From Caulobacter sp. FWC2 (GTDB taxonomy: Bacteria; Pseudomonadota; Alphaproteobacteria; Caulobacterales; Caulobacteraceae), in NCBI RefSeq assembly GCF_002742625.1, contig NZ_PEBF01000001.1:2108001-2172000 (forward strand): a stretch of DNA of 64,000 nucleotides, written 5' to 3'. The stretch's first letter is position 1; the number at the start of each line of letters is the position of its first letter. Position numbers and translations under genes: made by a program. Below, piece by piece: positions 8,245-15,945 of the stretch. The notes under the pieces were generated by a model, which was not told the DNA's origin, made no database searches, and worked only from the letters and a program-made list of their open reading frames with translations.

Positions 8245-9710
8245 AATTCCTGCCAGTCCGCCGGCGCGACGGCGGTCGCGGGGCGGCCTGGGCGGCTGGA
8301 GGCCTTGATACGAGCGCGCGGCTCGGCCGCCGGTTGGCGCGCGATGCTCCTGCCGGTCTGGAAGCGTGACACTTGGCGGGCAAGATCCTGGGCCTCGCTC
8401 CGCAGCGACGCCGACGCGGCGGTTGCCTGCTCGACCATGGCGGCGTTTTGCTGGGTGACCTGATCCATCTGGTTCACCGCGGCGTTGACCTGGTTCAGGC
8501 CCGTGGCCTGTGCCTGCGACGACTCAGCGATCTCGCGGATCAGGCTGTGGATCTCGCCGACCTTGCCGACGATGCCGCTGAGCGCCGCGCCGGTGTCTCC
8601 GACCAGGCGCACGCCGCGCTCGACCTGGGCGGTCGAGTTGGCGATCAGGCCCTTGATCTCCTTGGCGGCGTCCGCCGAGCGCTGGGCCAAGGCCCGGACT
8701 TCCTGGGCGACGACGGCGAAACCGCGACCCGCCTCGCCCGCGCGGGCGGCTTCGACCCCGGCGTTAAGGGCCAACAGGTTGGTCTGGAAGGCGATCTCGT
8801 CGATGACGCCGATAATCTGGGTGATCTGGCCCGAGGACTTCTCGATCTCGCCCATCGCGGTGACGGCCTCGCGGACGACCTCGCCGGAACGGTCGGCGTC
8901 GGTCGACGCTGCCGACGCCGCCGTAGAGGCTCGCTTGGCGCCGTCGGCGCTGCGACGGACGGTGGCGGTGATCTCGTCGAGCGCCGCGGCCGTCTCTTCC
9001 AGACTGGCGGCCTGCTGCTCGGTGCGCTTTGACAGGTCGTTCGCGGCGCTGGCGATCTCGTTTGACCCGCTCTCCATGCCTCGGGTCGCGTCGGCGATCC
9101 CGTTCATGGCCTCTTTCAGGCTGTCGATGGCGCTGTTGAAGTCGTTTTTCAGCTGGGCGTACCGCCCGTTGAACTGGGCCTCGATGCCCGCGGTCAGGTC
9201 GCCGCGCGCCAAGCGGTTCAGGCTGTCGGCCAGCGCCGAGACGACGTGTTCCTGCTCGTCCTGCACGGCCTTGCGCTCGCCCTCGACCTGATGTCGCTCG
9301 GTCTCGATGGCGGTGATGTCAGAGGCGAACTTGATGACCTTCACCGGCTTGCCGGTGTTGTCGAAGACCGGATTGTAGGAAGCCTGGATCCAGACCGCCT
9401 TGCCGCCCTTGCCGATACGCTTGTACTTGTCGGCGAAGAATTCACCCGCGTTCAGTCGACCCCAGAACTCGCGATAGTCGTTACTCGCAGCATAGGCTTC
9501 ATCGACAAAAAGGCTGTGCTTCCGGCCTTGGATCTCGCTCAGGGCGTAGCCAAGCGTTCTCAGGAAATTCTCGTTGGCGGTGATGATCGTGCCGTCGAGA
9601 TTGAACTCGATGACCGCCTGAGACCGCTGGATAGCGTCGACAATGCCTTCAAGATCGGCGATCCGAGCTGCGACGCCACCGGTGTCACGACCGCGGGAAA
9701 ACAGCGCCAT
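8241..9710 (-). CDS. Soluble PAS-domain methyl-accepting chemotaxis protein
   Basis: A 489-residue chemoreceptor without any membrane helix. An N-terminal PAS domain (about 30-135) resembles the Aer-type sensory module; it is followed by a HAMP-like linker (about 155-205) and a long methyl-accepting coiled coil. The highly conserved signalling hairpin with [20 protein letters not shown] is at about 305-324. The protein ends in DWQEF, matching the xWxxF tether that recruits the CheR methyltransferase and CheB. The start at 9710 (MALFSRG) is preferred to an upstream in-frame ATG at 9746. It would sense a cytoplasmic redox or ligand cue through PAS and feed CheA. Its stop region overlaps the end of the converging serine hydrolase gene by four bases. 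Confidence 0.93.
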   Translation of the reverse strand: MALFSRGRDTGGVAARIADLEGIVDAIQRSQAVIEFNLDGTIITANENFLRTLGYALSEIQGRKHSLFVDEAYAASNDYREFWGRLNAGEFFADKYKRIGKGGKAVWIQASYNPVFDNTGKPVKVIKFASDITAIETERHQVEGERKAVQDEQEHVVSALADSLNRLARGDLTAGIEAQFNGRYAQLKNDFNSAIDSLKEAMNGIADATRGMESGSNEIASAANDLSKRTEQQAASLEETAAALDEITATVRRSADGAKRASTAASAASTDADRSGEVVREAVTAMGEIEKSSGQITQIIGVIDEIAFQTNLLALNAGVEAARAGEAGRGFAVVAQEVRALAQRSADAAKEIKGLIANSTAQVERGVRLVGDTGAALSGIVGKVGEIHSLIREIAESSQAQATGLNQVNAAVNQMDQVTQQNAAMVEQATAASASLRSEAQDLARQVSRFQTGRSIARQPAAEPRARIKASSRPGRPATAVAPADWQEF

Positions 9711-9764
9711 CTGCGAACTCCAAACGGCGTGATAGCCGTGCGGCACGATGTCGCGGAGGGCGGG

Positions 9765-9779
9765 TTAAATAACCGCTAA
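9765..9779. promoter_or_regulatory. Possible CtrA-type site upstream of the chemoreceptor gene
   Basis: On the minus strand the sequence reads TTAG, seven bases, TTAA, one mismatch from the CtrA consensus TTAA-N7-TTAA. It is 55-69 bases upstream of the chemoreceptor start. It sits between two other small hairpins, so chance cannot be excluded. Confidence 0.35.
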
Positions 9780-9903
9780 CTCTTCACCGATGAGCGAAGA
9801 GTTTATCTTCAGAATTGGCGCTTCAATAGTATTCCAAATCGCCACAACTCAGGCGGTTATCTCTGGAATAGTACTCGACATTTGAGAGGCTCGCGGGTGC
9901 GTC

Positions 9904-10659
9904 TCAAGCGTCGACGCTAGGCGCTTCCTGGCCGCGATCCTTGAAGCGAACCACGCCCTTGGGCGGTTCGCGGTCAGGGCGGACCAGGTCGAGGACGAAC
10001 GGCACGATGGTCTCGGGCGCGGGAATCGTCTGGGGATCCTCGCCCGGAAACGCGCCGGAGCGCATCCGGGTGCGCATGGCGCCGGGGTCGACGCACAGGG
10101 CGCGGACGGCGGTGTTCTCCATCTCGTCGGCATAGACGTCGACAATGGCTTCGAGCGCCGCCTTGGTGGCCGCGTAGGCGCCCCAGAAAGCCGGGCGGGT
10201 CTTGGCCACGCTGCTGGAGAAGAACAGGGCCCGGCCGGCGTCCGACGCGCGCAGCAGGGGATCCATGGCGCGGATCAGGCGCCAGTTGGCCGTCAGGTTG
10301 GTGGACAGGATCATGTCCCAGCCTTTCGGCTCCAGGTGGCTCACAGGGGTCAGCGGACCCAGCAGGCCGGCTGCGCCGACCAGGATGTCGAGCTTGCCCC
10401 AGCGTTGATGGATGGCCGCGCCCAGCTGGTCCAGGCCGTCGGGCTCGCGCAGGTCCAGCGGGACAAGGGTGGCGCGCTCGCCGGTCGCTTCCAGGATGGC
10501 GTCGTCCAGGGCCTCGAGCGCGCCTTGGGTGCGGCCCACCGCGATCACGTGGGCGCCGGCCCGGGCAAGACCCAGGGCGACCGCCCCGCCGATGCCGCGC
10601 GTGGCGCCGGTGACAAGAGCGATGCGGCCGGCCAGCGGCTTTTGGGAGTCGGAAGTCAT
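9904..10659 (-). CDS. SDR family oxidoreductase, YciK-like
   Basis: A 251-residue short-chain dehydrogenase/reductase. The nucleotide-binding motif TGATRGIG lies at about 17-24 and the catalytic YAATK (Tyr-x-x-x-Lys) at about 160-164, after a Ser-rich strand. The C-terminal motif AFPGEDPQ, followed by a PAETIVPF segment, closely resembles E. coli YciK, an SDR of unknown substrate. It is probably NAD(P)H-dependent and cytoplasmic. The gene follows the transporter gene ending at 10708 in the same direction, with about 48 bases between, so it may be the distal gene of the radA-cvpA-purF transcript. Confidence 0.92.
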   Translation of the reverse strand: MTSDSQKPLAGRIALVTGATRGIGGAVALGLARAGAHVIAVGRTQGALEALDDAILEATGERATLVPLDLREPDGLDQLGAAIHQRWGKLDILVGAAGLLGPLTPVSHLEPKGWDMILSTNLTANWRLIRAMDPLLRASDAGRALFFSSSVAKTRPAFWGAYAATKAALEAIVDVYADEMENTAVRALCVDPGAMRTRMRSGAFPGEDPQTIPAPETIVPFVLDLVRPDREPPKGVVRFKDRGQEAPSVDA

Positions 10660-10707
10660 GGGCGGGTTCTAGAGCAGGCGAGGGCGGACGGAAACCGGGG
10701 CAAGCCC

Positions 10708-11697
10708 TTAAGCTTGCATCTCCTGTTCGGCGGCTTTCCGGGCGTAGTGCTGGGCGATGACCGAACAGGCCATCAGCTGGATCTGGTGGAAGATCATCAG
10801 CGGCAGGACGATGATCCCCGCCGTCGGACCGGGGAACAGGATGCCCGCCATCGGCACGCCGGTGGCCAGGCTCTTCTTTGAGCCGCAGAAGGTGATGGCC
10901 TTCTCGTCTTCGGGCGAGAAGCCCAGGGCCCGCGCGCCGAAGGTGGTGGCGGCCAGCACGATGGCCAGCAGCGTCCCGCAGACCGCCAGCAGGATCGCGA
11001 GCTGCAGCGGCGAGATCTTGTGCCAGATGCCGCCGACCACGGCCTCGCTGAAGGCGGCGTAGACGACCAGCAGGATCGAGCCTCGGTCGACATAGCCGAT
11101 CAGCTGTTTGTGGCGCTCGATCCACTTGGCGACCAGCGGTCGGGCCAATTGGCCGGCGATGAATGGCAGGAGGAGCTGGACGACGATGTCCTGCACCGAC
11201 TTCCAGCCGCCCGAGGCGCCGCCCTGGGTGTGCATCAGCAGGCTGACCAGCACCGGGGTGATGAAGATCCCGAACAGGTTCGAGGCGCTGGCCGCCACGA
11301 CGGCGGCCGCGACATTGCCGCGCGCGATCGAGGTGAAGGCGATCGACGACTGCACCGTGGAGGGCAGGCAGCACAGGAACAGGATCCCCGCCGCCAGGGT
11401 CGGCGGCAGCAGGTTGAGCTTGCTGGCCAGCAAGCCCAGGACCGGGAACATCACGAAGGTGAAGGCCAGGATCAGCAGGTGCAGCCGCCAATGGGTCAGG
11501 CCCGCCACCACGTTGTCGCGCGACAGCTTGGCCCCGTGCAGGAAGAACAGCAGGGCGATGGCCAGCTTGACGACGATGTTCAGGCCGTGCGCGGCCTCGC
11601 CACGCACGGGCAGGATCGAGGCCAGCACGACCATGCCGAACAGGGCGAGGACGTACGGCTCGAGCTTCAGCTTCTCGAGAACGCTCTTCAGGGTCAC
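10708..11697 (-). CDS. SBF-like (bile acid:sodium symporter family) membrane transporter
   Basis: A 329-residue integral membrane protein with about nine or ten hydrophobic helices, matching the SBF-like family (PF13593; E. coli YfeH and human SLC10A7 belong here). It probably moves an organic anion or affects ion homeostasis; the substrate is unknown. The start is taken as GTG at 11697, which begins VTLKSVLEKLKLEPYVLALFG and lies eight bases after the purF stop. The frame remains open upstream inside purF, but that part is Arg-rich shadow sequence. The location directly after purF implies co-transcription. No strong ribosome binding site is seen, so coupling to purF termination is possible. 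Confidence 0.88.
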   Translation of the reverse strand: MTLKSVLEKLKLEPYVLALFGMVVLASILPVRGEAAHGLNIVVKLAIALLFFLHGAKLSRDNVVAGLTHWRLHLLILAFTFVMFPVLGLLASKLNLLPPTLAAGILFLCCLPSTVQSSIAFTSIARGNVAAAVVAASASNLFGIFITPVLVSLLMHTQGGASGGWKSVQDIVVQLLLPFIAGQLARPLVAKWIERHKQLIGYVDRGSILLVVYAAFSEAVVGGIWHKISPLQLAILLAVCGTLLAIVLAATTFGARALGFSPEDEKAITFCGSKKSLATGVPMAGILFPGPTAGIIVLPLMIFHQIQLMACSVIAQHYARKAAEQEMQA

Positions 11698-11705
11698 GGA
11701 AAGAC

Positions 11706-13205
11706 TTAGGCGCTGAGCAGCGAAAGCTGCTTGTCGTTTGTCTCGTTGCGGCCCTCGGCGATCTCGCGATCCGTCAGGCGAGTCGGATAGTCGCCGGTGA
11801 AGTAGTGGTCGGTGAACTGCGGCGCGGCCGGGTCGCGCGGACCGGCGTCCAGGGCGTCGTACAGGCCCTCGACCGACAGGAAGCCGAGCGAGTCGACTTC
11901 CAGGAACTTGGCCATCTCTTCCAGCGACTTGTTGGCCGCCAGCAGCTGTTCGCGCTCGGGCATGTCGATGCCGTAGAAGTCGGGCCACTTGATCGGCGGG
12001 CTGGCCGAGCGGAGGTGGACCTCCGTGGCGCCGGCCTCGCGGACCATACGGACGATCTTCAGCGAGGTGGTGCCGCGCACGATCGAGTCGTCGATCAGGA
12101 CAACGCGCTTGCCGGCCAGGATGGCGCGGTTGGGGCTATGCTTCATGCGCACGCCCAGTTCGCGCACGCCCTGGGTCGGCTGGATGAAGGTGCGACCCAC
12201 ATAGTGGTTGCGGATGATGCCCATCTCGAACGGGATGCCGCTCTCCTGGGCGAAGCCCAGGGCCGCCGGCACGCCCGAGTCCGGCACCGGCACCACGACA
12301 TCGGCCTCGATGCCGGTCTCCTTGGCCAGGTTCCTGCCCATGCGCTTGCGCACGCCATAGACCGAGCGACCGTTCACGACGCTGTCGGGACGGGCGAAAT
12401 AGACATATTCGAACACGCAGGGGCGCGCGGCCTGGGTCTGGAACGGCTTGGTCGAGGTGATGCCCGTCTCCTCGATCACCACCATCTCGCCGTGCTCGAT
12501 GTCACGCACGAAGCGGGCGCCGATCATGTCGAGGGCGCAGGTCTCGGACGCCAGGACCGGCTTGCCGTCCAGGTCGCCCAGCACTAGCGGGCGGATGCCC
12601 AGCGGGTCGCGTAGACCGATCATCTTCTTGTTGGTGATGGCCACCAAGGCGTAGCCGCCTTCGATCTGGCCGACGGCGTCGACGAAGCGGTCGACGATCT
12701 TGGCCTTCCGCGAACGGGCGATCAGGTGAAGGATCACTTCGGAGTCCGAGGTGGACTGGAAGATCGCGCCCTCCTGCACCAGGCGCTCGCGCAGGGTCAG
12801 GAAGTTGGTCAGGTTGCCGTTGTGGGCGATGGCCACGCCGCCGGTCTCGAGATCGGCGAACATCGGCTGGACGTTGCGGATGCCCGCGCCGCCGGCGGTG
12901 GAATAGCGGGTGTGGCCGATGGCCAGGGCGCCCGGCAGGCGCTGGACGAGGTCGGCGCCGGTAAAGGCGTCGCCGACATGGCCCATGTGGCGTTCGGTGT
13001 GGAAGCGGGCGCCGTCGAAGGCGGCGATGCCGCAGGCCTCCTGGCCGCGATGCTGCAGGGCGTGCAGGCCCAGCGCCGCGATGGCGGCGGCGTCACGCAC
13101 GCCGAAGACGCCAAACACGCCGCACTCGAGGCGCAGGGTGTCGTCCTCGGGGTCGCGCCAAGGCGACGAGGAATAGCGGTCAGTCGACTGGCCCAGGAAG
13201 GTCAT
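11706..13205 (-). CDS. purF: Amidophosphoribosyltransferase
   Basis: The first enzyme of de novo purine synthesis, converting PRPP and glutamine to phosphoribosylamine. It is of the Bacillus-type class: a 27-residue leader precedes the catalytic Cys28 (ECGVFG), which should be exposed by propeptide removal. The glutaminase domain contains the TRYSTAGG-type segment, and the C-terminal half carries the PRPP-binding loop VLIDDSIVRGTT. Length is 499 residues, normal for the family. The start overlaps the end of cvpA by four bases, forming radA-cvpA-purF, the same linkage as cvpA-purF in E. coli. purM and purN lie elsewhere in the window (57.6-59.3 kb). Confidence 0.98.
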   Translation of the reverse strand: MTFLGQSTDRYSSSPWRDPEDDTLRLECGVFGVFGVRDAAAIAALGLHALQHRGQEACGIAAFDGARFHTERHMGHVGDAFTGADLVQRLPGALAIGHTRYSTAGGAGIRNVQPMFADLETGGVAIAHNGNLTNFLTLRERLVQEGAIFQSTSDSEVILHLIARSRKAKIVDRFVDAVGQIEGGYALVAITNKKMIGLRDPLGIRPLVLGDLDGKPVLASETCALDMIGARFVRDIEHGEMVVIEETGITSTKPFQTQAARPCVFEYVYFARPDSVVNGRSVYGVRKRMGRNLAKETGIEADVVVPVPDSGVPAALGFAQESGIPFEMGIIRNHYVGRTFIQPTQGVRELGVRMKHSPNRAILAGKRVVLIDDSIVRGTTSLKIVRMVREAGATEVHLRSASPPIKWPDFYGIDMPEREQLLAANKSLEEMAKFLEVDSLGFLSVEGLYDALDAGPRDPAAPQFTDHYFTGDYPTRLTDREIAEGRNETNDKQLSLLSA

Positions 13206-13819
13206 CGCGATTTCTCCACCAGGTCGTCGAGCTTCCGACGCTGGTCATCATCATAGCCTTTATCCGACGACTTCTCGCCGGACGTATTGTCGCCGCCCTC
13301 ATGAACGGCTTCCTTGATCGCCGGGGCCAGCTTGCCGGCCAGGGCCTTGCCCTTCGGGGCGAAGACCTTGAGCACCGTGCCGCTGGCTTCGGACAAGGGA
13401 TAGAAAATCGAATCCTCAACCCAGTGCGGCATGCGGTCCGGCGGCGTCGCCAGGTGCAGCAGCAGGTTGAAGACGCCCAGGATGACCACGGCCCGGATCA
13501 CCCCGAAGGTCGCACCGACCGCGCGGTCCAGCGTTCCGGCCGAGGTCTCGTGCAGGCTGGCGGTCAACTGGCCGCCGATCAGGCGGATGATCAGGAAGAA
13601 GACGACGAACACCACCACGATCGCGGCGGCCGTGGCGGCCCAATCCGGGTCCATGAGGCTGCGGAAGATGGGCCCCGAAATGCGCAGGCCGAACAGCGAG
13701 ATGGCGGCGGCGATGATGAACGACAGAGCCGAGGTCAGCTCCCGCGAGGCGCCGCGCGTCCAGCCAGTGACGCCGGAGATCAGCAGCAGCAGTCCGGCGA
13801 TGATGTCGAACGGCGTCAC
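13202..13819 (-). CDS. cvpA: CvpA family membrane protein
   Basis: A 205-residue inner membrane protein with four predicted helices in the first 130 residues, opening with MTPFDIIAGLLLLISGVTGWTRG, the usual CvpA start (D followed by a G-x-x-R-G turn). The C-terminal 70 residues are hydrophilic and charged, probably cytoplasmic. CvpA was named for colicin V production and is linked to envelope stress tolerance; its molecular activity is not settled. It overlaps radA upstream and purF downstream by four bases each, so all three are translationally coupled. Confidence 0.92.
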   Translation of the reverse strand: MTPFDIIAGLLLLISGVTGWTRGASRELTSALSFIIAAAISLFGLRISGPIFRSLMDPDWAATAAAIVVVFVVFFLIIRLIGGQLTASLHETSAGTLDRAVGATFGVIRAVVILGVFNLLLHLATPPDRMPHWVEDSIFYPLSEASGTVLKVFAPKGKALAGKLAPAIKEAVHEGGDNTSGEKSSDKGYDDDQRRKLDDLVEKSR

Positions 13820-15198
13820 GTCAGGCTGCTCCAGATCTCGTCGCCGATGCGGCGGACGGCGTCCGCGACACGGGCGACACCCGCGACCGGCAGGGCTCCG
13901 CCGCCTTCGGGAAGACCCGAGAGCGGGCCGAGGGCCCGGCCAAATCCCAGTTTCGCGGCTTCCTTCAAACGCGTCTCCATCCGGCTGACGGGCCGTACTT
14001 CACCCGACAGGCTAAGCTCGCCGAACACGACGCAGTCCTGGGGCAGGGCGACGTCCAGAGCGGAGGAGGCCAGGGCCGCCGCCGCCGCGAGATCCGCCGC
14101 CGGCTCCGTGATCCGGATGCCGCCAGCGACGTTCAGATAGACGTCCTTGTCGCCAAAACCAAGGCCGCATCGGGATTCCAGGATCGCCAGGACCATGGCG
14201 AGGCGTCCGGAGTCCCATCCGACCACGGCGCGACGCGGCGTCCCATACGCGGAAGGCGCGACCAGGGCCTGGAATTCCACCAGCACGGGCCGAGAGCCCT
14301 CAATGCCGGCGAACACCGCCGCGCCGGCCGAGCGTTCGCCGCCCTCATTGAGGAACAGGGCCGAGGGGTTCTTGACCTCGCGCAGGCCGACGTCGCCCAT
14401 CTCGAAGACGCCGATCTCGTCGGTCGCCCCGAAGCGGTTCTTGGCCCCGCGCAGGATGCGGAACGGATAGCCACGCTCGCCTTCGAAGGCCAAGACGGCG
14501 TCGACCAGGTGTTCGACCACGCGCGGGCCGGCGATCTGGCCGTCCTTGGTGACGTGGCCGACCAGCAGGATCGCCACGCCCTTCTTCTTGGCCAGGCGCA
14601 CCAGCTCGGTGGCGCAGGCGCGGACCTGGGTGACGGTGCCAGGGCCAGCCTCGTGGGCGTCGCTCCACATCGTCTGGATCGAGTCGATGACCACGAGATC
14701 GAAGTTGTCGCGCTTCAGCCCATCCAGGATATCGCGCAGCGAGGTCTCGGCCGCCAGGCTGACATTGGCCTGGGCCAGGCCCATGCGGTCGGCCCGGCCT
14801 CGGATCTGCTCCACGGCCTCTTCGCCCGAGATATAGGCGCAGGAGACGCCGCGCAGGGCGGCGCTGGCGCAGACCTGGAGCAGCAGGGTCGACTTGCCCA
14901 CCCCCGGATCGCCGCCGATCAGGATGGCCGAGCCCGGGACCACGCCGCCGCCGCAGACGCGGTCGAACTCGTCGACGCCTGTCATAATGCGTGGAGGCGG
15001 GGCCGTGTCGCTTTGCAGGCCGGTGAACTGCAGGCCGCGCACGCGGGTGGACTTGGTCGTCGCCAGGGCGCCCGGCGGCCGGGCGCCGACTTCTTCGACC
15101 AGGGTGTTCCAGCTCTGGCAGGCAGGGCACTGTCCGGACCACTTGGTCTGGACCGCGCCGCAGGACTGGCAGGCGTAGACGGCGCCGTCGCGGGCCAT
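13816..15198 (-). CDS. radA: DNA repair protein RadA (Sms)
   Basis: A 460-residue RecA-like ATPase that assists branch migration during recombinational repair. The N-terminal zinc finger has Cys10, Cys13, Cys24 and Cys27. The Walker A box GGDPGVGKST is at 95-104, and the RadA-specific KNRFG motif is at 253-257. A Lon-type protease-like domain without a protease active site forms the C-terminal third. It is the first gene of the tightly packed radA-cvpA-purF operon on the minus strand; the upstream region holds a divergent lipoprotein gene at 15321. Confidence 0.97.
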   Translation of the reverse strand: MARDGAVYACQSCGAVQTKWSGQCPACQSWNTLVEEVGARPPGALATTKSTRVRGLQFTGLQSDTAPPPRIMTGVDEFDRVCGGGVVPGSAILIGGDPGVGKSTLLLQVCASAALRGVSCAYISGEEAVEQIRGRADRMGLAQANVSLAAETSLRDILDGLKRDNFDLVVIDSIQTMWSDAHEAGPGTVTQVRACATELVRLAKKKGVAILLVGHVTKDGQIAGPRVVEHLVDAVLAFEGERGYPFRILRGAKNRFGATDEIGVFEMGDVGLREVKNPSALFLNEGGERSAGAAVFAGIEGSRPVLVEFQALVAPSAYGTPRRAVVGWDSGRLAMVLAILESRCGLGFGDKDVYLNVAGGIRITEPAADLAAAAALASSALDVALPQDCVVFGELSLSGEVRPVSRMETRLKEAAKLGFGRALGPLSGLPEGGGALPVAGVARVADAVRRIGDEIWSSLT

Positions 15199-15320
15199 GA
15201 AGTCTCCTGATTCTCGGATAGAGGGAGACTACAGGGTGGCGGGGCGCTGCGCCAAAGCCGGACGCAGCCAAGCTGCGAGCCGATGCGTTTGGATAAGGGC
15301 GAATGTCGAGGAGCGAGACG

Positions 15321-15935
15321 ATGCGGAGCAAGGCCTGGTGCGCGGCGATCCTGGCGATGGCGGCCCTGGCGGCCTGCGGTCGCTCCCAGCCCAAGGACAC
15401 GGACGCCTCCGCGCGCGTCGAGGTCAATGGCGGCGAGGTTACGGTCGGCCAATTGCAGAAGGAGTCCGCCCGCGCCGAGGCGGCGGCGGTGAAGGGAACC
15501 AAGCCCCTGGCGCCGGCCAGCTTGCCGGCCCTCCTGCCGGCTACGGTCGGCGGCTTTGTCCGCAGCAATGTCCAGAGCCTGGCCGGAACCGAGCCAGGCA
15601 TGACCAGGGTAAGCGCTCGCTATGCCAAGGGCGCGGCGAGCTTCACACTGGAGGTCGCGGACCTGGGCGCGATCGGTTCGGTGGGCGCCAGCGACGACGC
15701 GGTCGGCGCGAACAGCACGCGTCGTACGGCCACCGGCTACGAGACTGTGACCACGGCCGCCGGCCGCACCGTCACCGAGCAGTGGGACGAGACCGCCAAG
15801 GCCGGTCGCTACGCCGTGGTCGCCGCCGACCGCTACAGCATCGCGGCTGACGGCGCCGCCGACAGCGCGACCGTGCTGAAGGCGGCCGTCGAGACGGTCA
15901 ACGCCGCGCGCTTGCGGGCGTTGGCCGCCCCGTAG
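15321..15935 (+). CDS. Putative lipoprotein of unknown function
   Basis: A 204-residue protein with a lipoprotein signal peptide ending LAAC, Cys19 being the predicted lipidation site. The start at 15321 has a GAGGAG (15308-15313) seven bases upstream; the in-frame ATG at 15303 has none. The mature protein is small, Ala- and Thr-rich, and shows no motif I recognise. It has a repeated pattern of short strands (for example ARYAKGAASFTLEVADLG and TVTEQWDETAKAGRYAVVAADRY) suggesting a compact beta domain. The gene is isolated between divergent radA and the converging DUF6311 gene. It probably sits in the periplasm, anchored to a membrane. Confidence 0.75.
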   Translation: MRSKAWCAAILAMAALAACGRSQPKDTDASARVEVNGGEVTVGQLQKESARAEAAAVKGTKPLAPASLPALLPATVGGFVRSNVQSLAGTEPGMTRVSARYAKGAASFTLEVADLGAIGSVGASDDAVGANSTRRTATGYETVTTAAGRTVTEQWDETAKAGRYAVVAADRYSIAADGAADSATVLKAAVETVNAARLRALAAP

Positions 15936-15945
15936 CGCGCGACGC

